64,000 nt of DNA, from NCBI RefSeq assembly GCF_024763615.1, contig NC_077222.1, positions 23,064,001 to 23,128,000 of the forward strand, written 5' to 3'. A program made the position numbers and the translations under genes. Shown here piece by piece: positions 1 to 10,625 of this stretch (positions are counted from its first letter, which is position 1; each line of letters starts with the position of its first letter). This DNA is from Phlebotomus papatasi (taxonomy: Eukaryota > Arthropoda > Insecta > Diptera > Psychodidae). The notes beneath the pieces were generated by a model that was not told the DNA's origin, searched no databases, and saw only the letters and a program-made list of their open reading frames with translations.

Positions 1-140
1 CCTATATAGAAATCGACATCTTTTTACAAGAACTTACATAACTTTTCCAGGGAATCTTTCTTCATTCTTGCGCGGAACATACCTATACCATTCGAAATTG
101 TGACCTCTCAACACAAAGAAGCAACTCCTCAACCCTTATC

Positions 141-204
141 CCCTATGAACCACTACGTTCCTTAGGGCCTAACCCTATGAACCACTAAGTTCCTTAGGGC
201 CTAA
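141..204. repeat. Two tandem copies of a 32-bp unit
   Basis: The unit starting CCCTATGAACCACTA and ending CCTTAGGGCCTAA occurs twice head to tail at 141-172 and 173-204, with one mismatch. Its reverse complement (TAGGCCCTAAGGAACGTAGT) resembles the 3' part of the SINE-like element at 1668-1950 (GGCCTAGTTCCTCTGGAACG), so this may be a duplicated SINE tail. That link is an inference. Confidence 0.7.
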
Positions 205-789
205 ATAGACTCAGGACGATCCTCGAGAATATTTAGCCTGCAAAATTTGGCAGTAAAGGATTAGGTAAAGGAAATTAATGCAAAGAGTTTCTAATCGGTG
301 ATCTTAAGCTCTCAATGTGTTACGACGTTATCACACTTGCACATTAAAATTTTAATGTGATTCATATTAATTGTCGCTTGTGAGCGTCCAAATATGTTAT
401 TTGTGTCTTTGAGTTATTTAATATTTGGGGTTTTTCTATTTATTGATAAAGAAGTGAACTTGGCCTGCAAAAATAAGTTTAAATTTACTTAAAGCATAAA
501 TATTTTTCACATTAAAAAATTAAAGAGAAAATCGCATTAATTTTGCGCATTAATGCCATAAATCAATTTATATCAAATTTTGCGGGCCAAGTCTACCTTT
601 TTATCAACAAATAGATCAAATTTTGAATATAAAATGATTCAAACACACAAATTACACATTTGGCGACAATTAATGTGAATCATATTAAAATTTTAATGTG
701 CAAGTGTGATAACACAGTTACAGTTTGTGATAAATCTTTACTGTCAAATTTTACTGGCTAAATATTCTCGAGCATCAGTTTGAGTCTAT
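205..789. mobile_element. Element N copy 1, split by MITE-C
   Basis: The left end (ATAGACTCAGGACGATCC, then CTCGAGAATATTTAGCC) is matched by the reverse complement of the right end (ATAGACTCAAACTGATGCTCGAGAATATTTAGCC, here read in two parts). The inverted repeats are about 55-60 bp long. A MITE-C copy at about 320-721 sits inside. A second, uninterrupted copy is at 10069-10258. No coding capacity; superfamily unknown. Confidence 0.65.
320..721 (+). mobile_element. MITE-C copy 1 (self-complementary, about 400 bp)
   Basis: The ends read GTTATCACACTTGCACATTA and its complement TAATGTGCAAGTGTGATAAC. Nearly the whole element can fold back on itself, because inner blocks (CTTGTGAGCGTCCAAATATG, CACATTAAAAAATTAAAGAG) recur inverted about the centre. 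It is inserted inside element N. Related copies: 33673-34090 (opposite orientation) and 41063-41478. The precise ends are uncertain by a few bases. It has no ORF and is presumably mobilised in trans. Confidence 0.8.
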
Positions 790-1154
790 ATAAGCCTTTA
801 TTCGATCTCGACGGGTGGGTAATTCCCTTAACCGCCTGGAGGTACCGCATCTCGGCAGCTTGTACTCGGGATCTTATTCTTTCTATCATAACCGGTTACG
901 GTCTCAGATGATAATAGAAATGAACACAACTTTAAAGATCAATACTTTAGACGAACAACTAAGATCGGCCTGAGTTCGGTTGAACTATTTTACCTATTTC
1001 ACGCTGATGATTAGTGATGAAAATAACAGATAAAAGCCCAAATGGGAAGGAATATTTTTTAATAATAGAGTGTTTCACCGTTATTATTCGGATATCCAAG
1101 AGTTAGATAATGATAAGCTTCAATGCTGCATTTAGCAATAGACTCTATTCCTGA

Positions 1155-1573
1155 ATGCACCAGAAGTATTTCGCGCCTTCTGGATCTCGTTTCAACTCTG
1201 AAGGTATAAGACCATCCGCGAAGATTGGTGCAAATCAGGACTTCATAGGCCCTGAACCAGTGTTCGGAGTTGAAAGAGAATTATGGAAAGATTACTTCCA
1301 ACATATTACAGGAATAGAGCATACAGCACTTTGGCATAAAGTAAAGGGTTGCAGTTTCTCGAAATCCCTAATATATGGATTAGACTTAAATGGAGTTAAG
1401 TCTTAACTGTTAAATCTTAACAGGGGTAACTTGAGGGTAATTATAAGAATTTACAAGGACACTGGCTAAATTCACATTTTGCAAAGTTAGGTGTAGACGT
1501 TACCTTAACATGCAGAAGTTGTGAAGAGAGTCTGGAAACAGTAGAACATATTTTATGTTATTGTTCCAAATAG
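1155..1573 (+). pseudogene. Non-LTR retrotransposon ORF2 fragment (RNase H end and CCHC knuckle)
   Basis: One reading frame gives GPEPVFGVERELWKDYFQHI, then ALWHKVKGCSFSKSLI. This matches the pattern of the RNase H region in insect non-LTR retrotransposon polyproteins (G-P-E-P, a W spaced before a C-x2-SK segment). That frame stops at 1404-1406 but continues recognisably as LLNLNRGNLRVIIRIYK. A frame change near 1455 then resumes at 1457 with GHWLNSHFAKLGVDVTLTCR, followed by SCEESLETVEHILCYC, i.e. a C-x2-C-x8-H-x4-C knuckle, before TAG at 1571. The fragment therefore carries at least one nonsense codon and one frameshift. It lacks the endonuclease and reverse transcriptase parts. A dead LINE relic, probably of an I/Jockey/R1-like lineage; the exact clade is not resolvable here. 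Confidence 0.75.
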
Positions 1574-1667
1574 ATTAAGAATTAAGAATTAGAATTAAGA
1601 TTTTTAAGGAAGAAGTCCTGCAGTTCAGCCAGTTTTTAAAAGAATTGGAGTAAGGTGTTCTAGGTAG

Positions 1668-1950
1668 AGGGCACTCAATGGGTCAAGTGGTAGAGCACTC
1701 GTTCTATGATGCAAGTGTCCCAAGTTCCAATCCCCTTAAGTCACCTGGAATTTTTCTGGCATTAAAGGTGTTAGAATTGCATCCAGTGAGCTTCACTGCA
1801 CTTGATTTCACGTGGCATGGGATTGACCATCTCATCCTGTATAAGAAAAATAATAATGGATGTTTCGAACTTCCATTGCGGGAAGGCCTAGTTCCTCTGG
1901 AACGTTGTGACACCATTGATTTGGGTATGCATAAGGAACTCAAATAGATC
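1668..1950 (+). mobile_element. tRNA-derived SINE-like element
   Basis: A tRNA-like head carries an A-box-like segment (AGTGGTAGAGCAC) and a B-box-like segment (AGTTCCAATCCCC) at about 1685-1735. It is followed by an unrelated body running to a GGCCTAGTTCCTCTGGAACG block near 1887. Spacing of the two boxes fits an RNA polymerase III internal promoter. The head does not fold into a full cloverleaf, so it is not a tRNA gene. Family not identified; the 3' limit is approximate. Confidence 0.5.
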
Positions 1951-3887
1951 TTAGATGTCTGCAGGGTATAGGCCACAGATCGTACCATGCTCCCTATACA
2001 ATCTATCTATCTAGATAACGATCAACAATTATTCTAAATCAGGTCAATAAGGTACATCATCTTCCTATTCAGTTCTAATTCAACCATTTAATTTACAATT
2101 TACTAACACTTTTATAGGCTGGATTACTTATGCCACCGAATACGAAAATGTCCTAAATTTTATTTACTTAATCATCTTTCTCTTCGGTCTGGGACTGTTA
2201 ATTACAATATATATATTGAATGGAAAAACCCCAGTGATTGTCATTTCATTAATCCTTGAGAGACACCCAGAAAAATTGAAATAAACACGTTAAACCTCAT
2301 GATGAATTTTGTCTCATACACCATTGAGGAATATTTCCCTCAAGCTCAAATCAATAATAGAATTTTCGTCAATCAATCGTCACCTAAAAATCATTAATAG
2401 GACTTTTGAGATGTTTCGCTGTTCTTTAAATAAATTACACATTCAATATTTTGGATGGAGGATATATTTTGAGAGGAGATACCGGGGAAATGTTTTGAGG
2501 GAAGAAAAGTATAGCATCAATAGAGTAAGAAAAAAAAATCCAAATCTACATTGTATTTCAGATAAATTAAAAATAGTTAAAAATGATTGACGATGTGTCA
2601 CATTATTTCTCCAACTTGTGGTGATCACAAGAGGAAATACATTTTAGGTTCTTCGTCAATGACGAGTTTCCCGCCATCGAGTGATTTTTGGGTGATGATG
2701 ATTGCCAAATTGATATTTTCTTCAAGCATCCCCCCTCTGTACCTCCTACCATCATTGGGTCTTTTTATACAATGTCTCAATGAAGTGTCTAACTTAATGT
2801 GTTATAATATTCAAAATCACATTTGTTATTTTCTGCATCATGCCACTGCAAATATTGCTATAAGCTTTATTTTCACAAAATGTCTTTTACTTCGACGCAT
2901 ATTTAGAATTTTAATACCAAAGTTATATCCACACTAATACTGCTCGTGTTCATCGTAATGATGACACATTTATAATTAAGTCTTTTAGCCATTAAAACCT
3001 ATGTAGAAAATGCAAAATTCACATATAACAATAAAATAAACAAAAAGAATGTGCTATAGGTTTTCATGACTCTGACTAACACTCAATAAAAAGCTTTTAT
3101 ATTAAGTCTAAAACTTGATGAATACTCCATTAGCTGGAAAATCATCAAATTATTATTATCTGATGACAAACTAATAATAATTTACGATTTACTTTGGATA
3201 TATACCCATATGAGAGATTTCCTTCGTCTATAAAGCATTTAGCCATTTACAGCAAAAATTATGGCCAAGTCATGGAATAATTGATAAAAAAATCCTCTAT
3301 ACGTTAAAGAGAAAATGAAGAATTCCCCATGGATAAATGTATTGTGAAAAAATTAAAGCGTCAGAAAATTGAAAATTCTTCAAAATTTTCACATCTTTTC
3401 AAACTTCTTCCACTCAATCATTTTCACCATCCCTCAAAGTATAATTAATTTGTGGAAAATACGCAATTTCCCACCAAAATGCTATATATTAATTATATTT
3501 TTGTCATCATCAGCGCACAAATTATTTGGTTATAGAAGATGATTTGGCATGAGACATCTTTACATCTTCTCCTAACACCGCATACAACTTGATGTGTGAT
3601 ATTTTAAACTCAAAGACATTTGATTGACATATCAAATATATTTAGAACTTATATTCATTCTTCTCTCCTTTACCAGATTTTCCGTCCCCATCATCATTCT
3701 TAGATTTCATTCCCCAACAGACACAAATTTTCCTCTCAAACATTAATTTTCATGCTCTTTCATTCACACCCGTTCAAAAGGTTGTTTAGGTAAGCAATAT
3801 TCACTTGAAGTAATTGGGATTTTCTTTGTAAACTAATCACCAGTATGTTTATAAATTTGATCTCAATATGGGAAAACCCTAAGTAAG
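1951..3887. other. Intronic stretch, nothing recognised
   Basis: AT-rich sequence with short frames only. No splice-flanked coding block, tandem repeat or terminal inverted repeat was seen. Frames around 2309-2937 have amino-acid compositions expected of random AT-rich DNA. Confidence 0.5.
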
Positions 3888-5290
3888 TTTTATAGGAAGT
3901 CATCTATATTATTCTGAAGAAATTTGCAATTGTTCGAAAGAATAAATAATGAAAAGAGTTATTAAATTTTAAGTAAATAATATAATATAATAAAATCGAA
4001 TTTTATAACTCAGTTATTGAAAAAAAATGCTATAGTTCTAGATCCGTATTTAGCAACAATACGTTGTTTTTTATAGGAAGTCACCACTGTTTCTTTGAAA
4101 AAACCAAACGATCGTTGTAACGACTAATCGTTAAAACGATAGATTTAATTTATAATTAGAAATATTAAGGCATTATAGAATATAATATATTGTATGTTAG
4201 AAAAATTCCGCAAGTATACTAATTTCGATTTTTTCAAAAAAATGTTGGTTTTATAGCAAGTCACCTCTTCTGCTCCTTTGAGAATAGAAAGCAACCGATC
4301 TAAGGAATAATCGATAAAATGGATAAAAAAGGTCTTATAGGTATAATTTCACAATTTAAGGGTCAAAATGCAATTTAAGGGGTGCAGATGGCTCATACAA
4401 CCTGACAAAGAGCTTTCCACCGTTTTACTCTGGAGGTTTGTTAGCAACGATAAGACGGCGGTGGCCGCTATCACACAAACACTGAAGTCTTTGTACACCT
4501 ATATCTCTGTCTAAATTTTTGCTTTCAAGAGCTCTAGCTCAAAAGCAGTACTTGAAATAAAAGAAAATGAAATGAAAAAACATTGTTATCGTGCTGGTTC
4601 TGCATTTAGAAAGAGCACTTTGTTTTTATAGGAAGTTACCACTGTTTATTTGAGAATACTAAACGATCATTCTAATGAATAAACGTTAAAACGATGGATT
4701 TAATTCATCAACAAAAATATTAAGGTATACAAAATTTTAGAAAAGTAAAAAATTTTGGTTTTATAGCAAGTCACCACTGCTCCTTTAAAAATACTAAACA
4801 ATCGTTCTAATGGCTAATTGTTAAAAAGACAAATTTAATTAATCTGTATCTTTTAAAGTCTTAAAGAAAATCATATTTCATGTATTAAAAATCATTCTTT
4901 TGTCCCACTAGCCTCGCATTTAGCAACACTATTTTAGTTTTATGGCAAGTGTCAAATGTTCCACTGAAAATATTCAACATTCATTCTAATAACTGATCGT
5001 TAAAAAGATAAATTTAATTCATTCATACGAATATTAAAATCCTGTACAATATTAAAATGTTGAAGAAAAACTGCTGTCGTAGTTTGTCATTTAGCGATAA
5101 TATGTAGATTTTATAGCAAGTCATCACTACTGTGTTTTAGAGAATACTTGAAAATAAAATTAAAATTTTACAAATAGACCATCGATTTCCTATAAAAATA
5201 GATAGTGCCGCCGTTCTGATGACTTAACAAAAATTAAAAATGTACTATAAATTTTATAGGAAGTTAGTATTGAACTAAGTATTTATATTT
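3888..5290. repeat. Decayed tandem array, period about 180 bp
   Basis: The block TTTATAGSAAGTCACCACTG recurs at about 3888, 4070, 4250, 4625, 4760, 4938, 5110 and 5253, giving spacings of 182, 180, 375, 135, 178, 172 and 143 bp. Several units also share an upstream CATTTAGCAACAAT and downstream CTTTGAGAATACTAAACGAT, ATCGTTAAAACGAT, ATTTAATTCAT and AATATTAA in the same order. The array is therefore a true diverged tandem repeat of about eight monomers, with unit-length losses and a foreign-looking interruption at about 4330-4560. Resembles an old satellite block inside an intron. Confidence 0.75.
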
Positions 5291-7317
5291 GCAAATTAAA
5301 AACTCGATTAAATCAACCAAAAATCAAACTTATTTACAATAACAGTGACATATTGGAACAGAATCACTACTCAGACCTAAATGCACATTTTCTATACAGG
5401 AGGAAAATTATATAGCCGTGAAAATGTTGGCAAAGGCGCTGGGAAAACACTTTAGTATTTCTCTTTTTTTCTCTCACTCCGTATTGCAGCAAAGATAATG
5501 GGGAAAAGCAGACAAAATTTGTAAAAAAAAAAGAAAGAATTTTCCATCCGACATAATTTTATTTGTTAGAACTATTAAAACTGAATTTATCTTCAGGTAG
5601 GAGATAATTACCATACTAACTGGTACAACATTAAAAATGTGCCATAAATTTAACAGGAACACAACCTATTAATGTATTTGTGATGTATTATGGTAAATAG
5701 AGTGCGAAGATGTGAATTTATGAAGTGTGGATTTTTTTTAAATATATATATATACAATATATTTTCATTCTGACTCTCTCAACTCAATCTTTTCTCTCCA
5801 TATTCTCTCTCTCGCGACAGTGAAAAACTCGCTCTCAAGAAAACATCAAGGAAAAATGTTCAAATACAAGAATCCACTATTCCATCCATTCATTTACACA
5901 CTCAGCCATCACTTAAATATTGTCTTTTGGATTTTATAAATATAAATAAATATTAACACACATTGGAACATTTCCCTTAGAGAGCATGAGACACGCGCGA
6001 TCAGTGAGAGGAAAAATCACCATTAACATTAGCAAGATTCTCACATCGCATTATTGGTTTGTGAAGTGTGGCCAAAAAAAAAATTAAATATACATAAGTT
6101 TATGCCTTTTTTTTATATAACACATCTCTAAAAAGAAACCAATTCCAATATTACTATTGCATTCCTAGTTGAAGGAACTATAATTTGGTACATTTGAGAT
6201 GATCTTAATTTCCCATTCAAACCCAATCCATTTCTCGCACTCACTCTCTGCACTCCTCTAACGATATTATTTTGTATAACAACAACAAAACGTTATGCGC
6301 TGAAATACAAGTAATTTATCATATTCACATTATTTATTAATAGATTTTTTCTCGACCAAAAACCCAGACGAGGCTTTATCCGCAATAACGACACGATTCA
6401 AATCATTCTCCTTCAAATGGTGCAATAGAGTGTCAAAATTAGAAGTTGAAAAAAAAAACTATCAGCACCAAAAATACTCCAAAAGAGAAAAAAACAGCAA
6501 TTCTAAACTGTATCCCATAAATAAAAAGGAAAATAAATTGCTTATGGACCAGAGGTCTGATGAACTGATCTTGTAATTACTGTTGTTGATTCTTCGTTAT
6601 TATTTATATAATATTTTTTGAAATATACGAAAATTGAGTTATCACTTTCAAAATATTGTCAAAATTTTCATAAATCACACACACTTGAAACTTGAGGAGG
6701 CGACAGAATCATCAAAATCTACATTGAGATTTTTCAAGCATCTCTTCTGTGGTTCCTCCTTTTCACAATTCACCCGTACATCTGGGTGTCTATCTCATTG
6801 ATCATATTATTTTCTTTTTTAATATTCCACCAGAAAAATTTATAAAATCTCATCAATTTTCTCCGGACATTTTTCAAAACTGTCTAACATGTAGCTCATC
6901 AGAAAAGACGGTCATTGTCAAAATAAATTAATATGGATCATATCTGAGAGTTAAAACAGATTTACTTAAAATGTAGGTTTTAGTATATGAGGATTTAAAA
7001 ATAAACCTATTTTAAACATCAGGCTACATTTCTTAATGAACTGAAAAAGAATAATAAAGACAATAGTGATACAGAAGAATAATTGAGATAATCTTTAGTT
7101 TCTATGTTTACGCCAGCTCAAATTAGAGTTTTTACTTCAATTACGGGATTTTTATTAAAAAGAATAACAAGTTCCTATAAAGAATCAAGGGTACTTAATG
7201 ATAATAATAAGTCAATTAATAGGTTATTAGAGGTATAATCATGAATGTGACACACAGATTTGAAGAAATAATTAAACAAGTATAACAATTAAATAAATTA
7301 TAAAGATATGTATCTAT
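5291..7317. other. Intronic stretch, nothing recognised
   Basis: AT-rich, with pyrimidine-rich patches near 5770-5820 and 6230-6260 and a TA run near 5742. No gene, repeat family or RNA gene could be supported. Confidence 0.5.
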
Positions 7318-7704
7318 AGAGAGGAAGTGGTGCACCTTTGAATTGGGGCACCTTTAAAATAGTATTTTTAATGCGAAACTAAACCTTCGCTTCAACGACG
7401 ACTTCAGACTAGAGGTTTAGCCCAGTTTTTGAGGGTCCCAAAATCCTACAGAAGACGCAATTTTATTGGTTTTTTAGAATCCAATGGACCATTTACTCTT
7501 ATTATCCAATCCAAAGTCACAATTTTCAAAAAAATCTTGTTTAATAAATAATTACAGAAGTTAAGCCATATGGCTAAGTCGTAGGTCTGAAGCCCCTATA
7601 AATCTCTAGTTTTAAGCCCATATAAGGCTTAGTACCATTCTAAAATAGGAGAAAAAGCCCTATTTTAAAAGTTTCCCAAATAAAAGGTGCTTCACGTCCC
7701 CCTA
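7318..7704. mobile_element. Element F copy 1 (GGGGA-type ends)
   Basis: Left end GGAAGTGGTGCACCTTTGAA and the inner GGGGCACCTTTAAAATAG are mirrored at the right by CTATTTTAAAAGTTTCCCAA and AAAAGGTGCTTCACGTCCCC. The imperfect inverted repeats are about 50 bp. Related sequence occurs at 62725-62943 and, more weakly, at about 9480-9850 and 31950-32160 (shared AAGCCATATGGCTAAG-like block). Non-coding. Confidence 0.6.
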
Positions 7705-7879
7705 ACCATAATTAAATTGTTTCCTAATTAATTGGATTTAATAAAATAAAAACAATTATATAAAAAAATAAAGTTTAATACTTCAGAATGCAGCTATAAC
7801 CCATTAGTGACTATCATTTAATACAAGTTGCTACCAAATAATGATTTTTATTTCCTTTAATCATTCAATGACACGGAAA

Positions 7880-8160
7880 AATGGTCTAATAAAGGTAAAA
7901 ATGAATTTTATTCCACCGTTTTTTCTCTCCGCGGAAAGGTGCGCAAAGTTTACGCACGAATTCCTAAATAAAAAGTTTGACACCGCGTCGATTTTGATAA
8001 TATTTTCCTCTATTCCCTTTCCTGATTTAAATTCTGGGTGACAATTTCTTATCTGAGATAGTAGCAGTATATAAATAAATAGTGTTTATAATGGTATACT
8101 TCAATGTAAAGCATTTAAATTCAATAACCGTTAAGACGGCTAAGACGTATATTAGATGTG
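7880..8160 (+). repeat. Repeat M copy 1
   Basis: Shares in order a TCTCCGCGGAAAGG-type block, a TTCCTGATTTAAATTCT block, and AAAGCATTTAAATTCAATAACCGTTAAGACG (quoted in part: AACCGTTAAGACG) with the copies at 13018-13270 (inverted) and about 32430-32690. Diverged, no clear terminal repeats and no coding frame. Confidence 0.55.
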
Positions 8161-8624
8161 TTTTTTTCATTCAAAGTCTGCAGACAGCAGGTTAAGCCCA
8201 ATTAGCAAGTGACAATTACGAAAAGTAGCACATTTATTATAAATTATAAATTTTGATTAGATTGCGAAATTAACGAAGCCTATATAAAAAAATATAAAAA
8301 TTAAAAAAAAAACAGAAATATCCTTATTTTGAAAATCAAAGCTACTCAAATGTTACAAGAACATTTATCCTTATATAAATTTTTATTTTACAAAATTTTT
8401 AAAGTTAAAAAAAAACAGTGATTCCTTTTTGTGGCAGTAAAAGATTTTTCAAAAATCTTGAGCCACTTTAATTATTATTGTTACACAGGTATAGGTATAC
8501 TAAAGGTTTAGGCCATTACCAGAAGGTTTCGGAACTTTAAAAGATTAACGATTTTAGTTTTATTTTGTTAAGTGTATAGAATTTCCATTGATTGGAGATC
8601 TCTTAAAAATAAGAGACAAAAGAC

Positions 8625-9200
8625 GGTTGGATTTTGAATATGCATGGAGGGAGAGAGAAGGAGGAAAAAGTGGTGAATAGGATCAGCTGGAAAGAAAGTA
8701 GGGGAATGAGCGGGAACCAGTCTGAGAGTTACGTAAGACTTGATTTTGAAAAGAGACGTGAGGAGAGAAAGTTATAAGTTTATTTTGTGAATTATAAATT
8801 AAATATTAGTTCAAACTACAGAAAAATTTACGTGACGTAGAGTTAAACGTGTTCAGTGAAATCTAAGAGGAGAATACTTGTAAATAAAATAATTGGTGAA
8901 GGTGAAAAGTGTGTTTCACTGCCTCAGTGGATTTGGTGAAGGGCATTTGGTGGTCATCGAGGAAACGTCTTCTGGAAAATCCAGCCGCCTACGTTCCGGA
9001 TCACTGTTGAAGACATTTACTAAAGGAATATATATTTCCAGGTAAACTGGGCAGGAAGAAGAGGGTATTAGATATCACAGAATCCTATCACAGAGAAATT
9101 ATTGTTTACCACAGGTACGTGAATATCACAAACGGTAGAAGGAAGTCCAAGAAACACACAGTCCCTGACAGATTTATAACACCACAATATATTTATAGGT
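8625..9200 (+). other. Purine- and GC-richer non-coding block, possible retroelement or non-coding exon remnant
   Basis: The segment is clearly less AT-rich than its surroundings. It begins purine-rich (GGAGGGAGAGAGAAGGAGGA) and passes through CAGCCGCCTACGTTCCGGAT. It includes several sequences that look like splice donors (CACAGGTACGTG at about 9110, TATAGGTAATTC at about 9197). No long frame is present. It could be a degraded LTR leader or a non-coding exon; neither is demonstrated. Confidence 0.3.
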
Positions 9201-9277
9201 AATTCTCCACATTAAGTTATAATGGATCAGCAGACTTTCGGTCCAAAAAATACGTAACAAAAGAAATGGACCAAAAA

Positions 9278-9435
9278 ATTGAAGCACTATTGATTTTCAC
9301 AATTTTTATGCTCAACAGCATTGTGTAGATGGATTTCCTCTTCATGAGGTTCGCCATATTCGAAACCTGATGCAGAAGAGGACATCCATTCTTGAAAAGT
9401 CGTAGAGAATAAAATTGTGAAAATCAAGAGACGTC
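9278..9435. repeat. Imperfect inverted repeat (hairpin, about 160 bp)
   Basis: TTGATTTTCACAATTTTTAT at the left pairs with AATAAAATTGTGAAAATCAA at the right. Inside, AGATGGATTTCCTCTTC faces AGAAGAGGACATCCATT. Could be a small foldback MITE; no second copy was seen. Confidence 0.5.
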
Positions 9436-9479
9436 CAGTATTACCGTGCAGTTCTTGTTATAATGGATTATTTTGTCAT

Positions 9480-9855
9480 TATAGTCCCCAACCCGAAAAG
9501 CGTTTTCTTCATTTAAGTTAGACATTCGCATTATAAAACTAAAATTCTTATAATCTACTTAAAGCGTTCTTGAATCTGTAACTGTGACTACTGAAAGTAA
9601 ATTGGCGCTCTCTTAAAGACGTAAAAGTCTCTGCAGTAGTTTAAGCACAAAATTCTTTATGGCTACACTTCCTTTGGTCTAAAGCCCGTATAATCAATCT
9701 TTTGAGTTATTTTCAGGTTGTTTTCGTATATTAATAATTTTAATATACCTAATAATTTTGTATACTTAAAAGACGTTAAAGCCCAGATTCCTCTATAAAT
9801 ACGTGAAAAAATAGTGTTTTAAATGTAGGCCTATCTCATAGCCCACTTCCCCCTA
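9480..9855. repeat. Probable diverged F-like element
   Basis: Starts near TATAGTCCCCAACCCG and ends near ATAGCCCACTTCCCCCTAA, both resembling F ends. The inner AAAGCCCGTATAA and AAAGCCCAGATTCC blocks resemble F1 internal text. The relation is weak and the borders are approximate. Confidence 0.3.
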
Positions 9856-10068
9856 ATATGGTAATAACTTATTCAAATTTTAGGTGTAGTAACAAGATTT
9901 AACCTTTGAATGTCATACCGTAGAAGTTCAATCTTCTATTAAAGTTACAACTGTCATAATTTTAAATTCGCGAGTCAATTCTCTGGTACGAAAAATAGAG
10001 AGTTCGAGGGAAAAGGGGGCAGTCTTGGTCAAACCACCGAAAGGACAGTTTTGAGGTTTAAGTCCAAA

Positions 10069-10258
10069 ATAGACACAGGGATCGGCTTACGGATCATCCC
10101 AAAAAAGGTAGGATTTGTGTCAATTCTTCCTTCAATCCTTTCAATCTTCACATGGTGGTGATCCTTGATCTTAAATCCTCATTGCATGACAATTTGCGCT
10201 GATCTTTTATCGTCAAATTTTACGTGCTGAATATTCTCGAGGATCAATCTGTGTCTAT
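10069..10258. mobile_element. Element N copy 2
   Basis: Ends ATAGACACAGGGATCG and TGATCCTCGAGAATATTC (reverse complement of the right end, followed outward by ATAGACACAG) match N1. The right subterminal TCAAATTTTACGTGCTGAAT corresponds to N1's TCAAATTTTACTGGCTAAAT. Short and uninterrupted, showing that N1's central MITE-C is a later insertion. Confidence 0.6.
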
Positions 10259-10432
10259 TTTCTTCATTAGTGAGTACATGATGGGTTATCCCAAAGCCTA
10301 GGGCTACAATACTAGACGAGATTTAGAAGTAATTTGATTATGATAAAAGTTCAAATCTTTTATGAATCTTTACAGTCATTTAAATGGTTGACTGTTTTAT
10401 CACTCAATAGATTATGCCCTAGACACACTTAC

Positions 10433-10553
10433 GACTTAAGCCGAGAGGCAACTTAGTGGAAAATGATGGAAATGAAGTTTAACCATTATGTCGAGTATAA
10501 TTACGCTAAGCCGTCTCTCGGATAATCCTCAGGGCTGTCAAGGCCCTTAGATT
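10433..10553 (+). mobile_element. Repeat J copy 1
   Basis: The block runs from GACTTAAGCCGAGAGGCAAC through ATGGAAATGAAGTTTA to CTAAGCCGTCTCTCGG and CAAGGCCCTTAGAT. The same blocks occur inverted at 13450-13570. The two ends (TAAGCCGAGAGRCAACTTAG and CTAAGCCGTCTCTCGG) form an imperfect inverted repeat of about 20 bp. MITE or SINE body; unresolved. Confidence 0.6.
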
Positions 10554-10625
10554 GGAGAGCTTTGACCGCATGCAAGTATCCCGGGTTTGAATCTTAAAGC
10601 CATCAGAAACTCAGTCTGAGTTTAG
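10543..10625 (+). repeat. tRNA-like (SINE head) sequence
   Basis: CCTTAGATTGGAGAGC resembles an A box and CGGGTTTGAATC is a good B box at the usual spacing. Acceptor and anticodon stems are not intact, so this is a SINE or tRNA relic rather than a tRNA gene. Confidence 0.35.
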
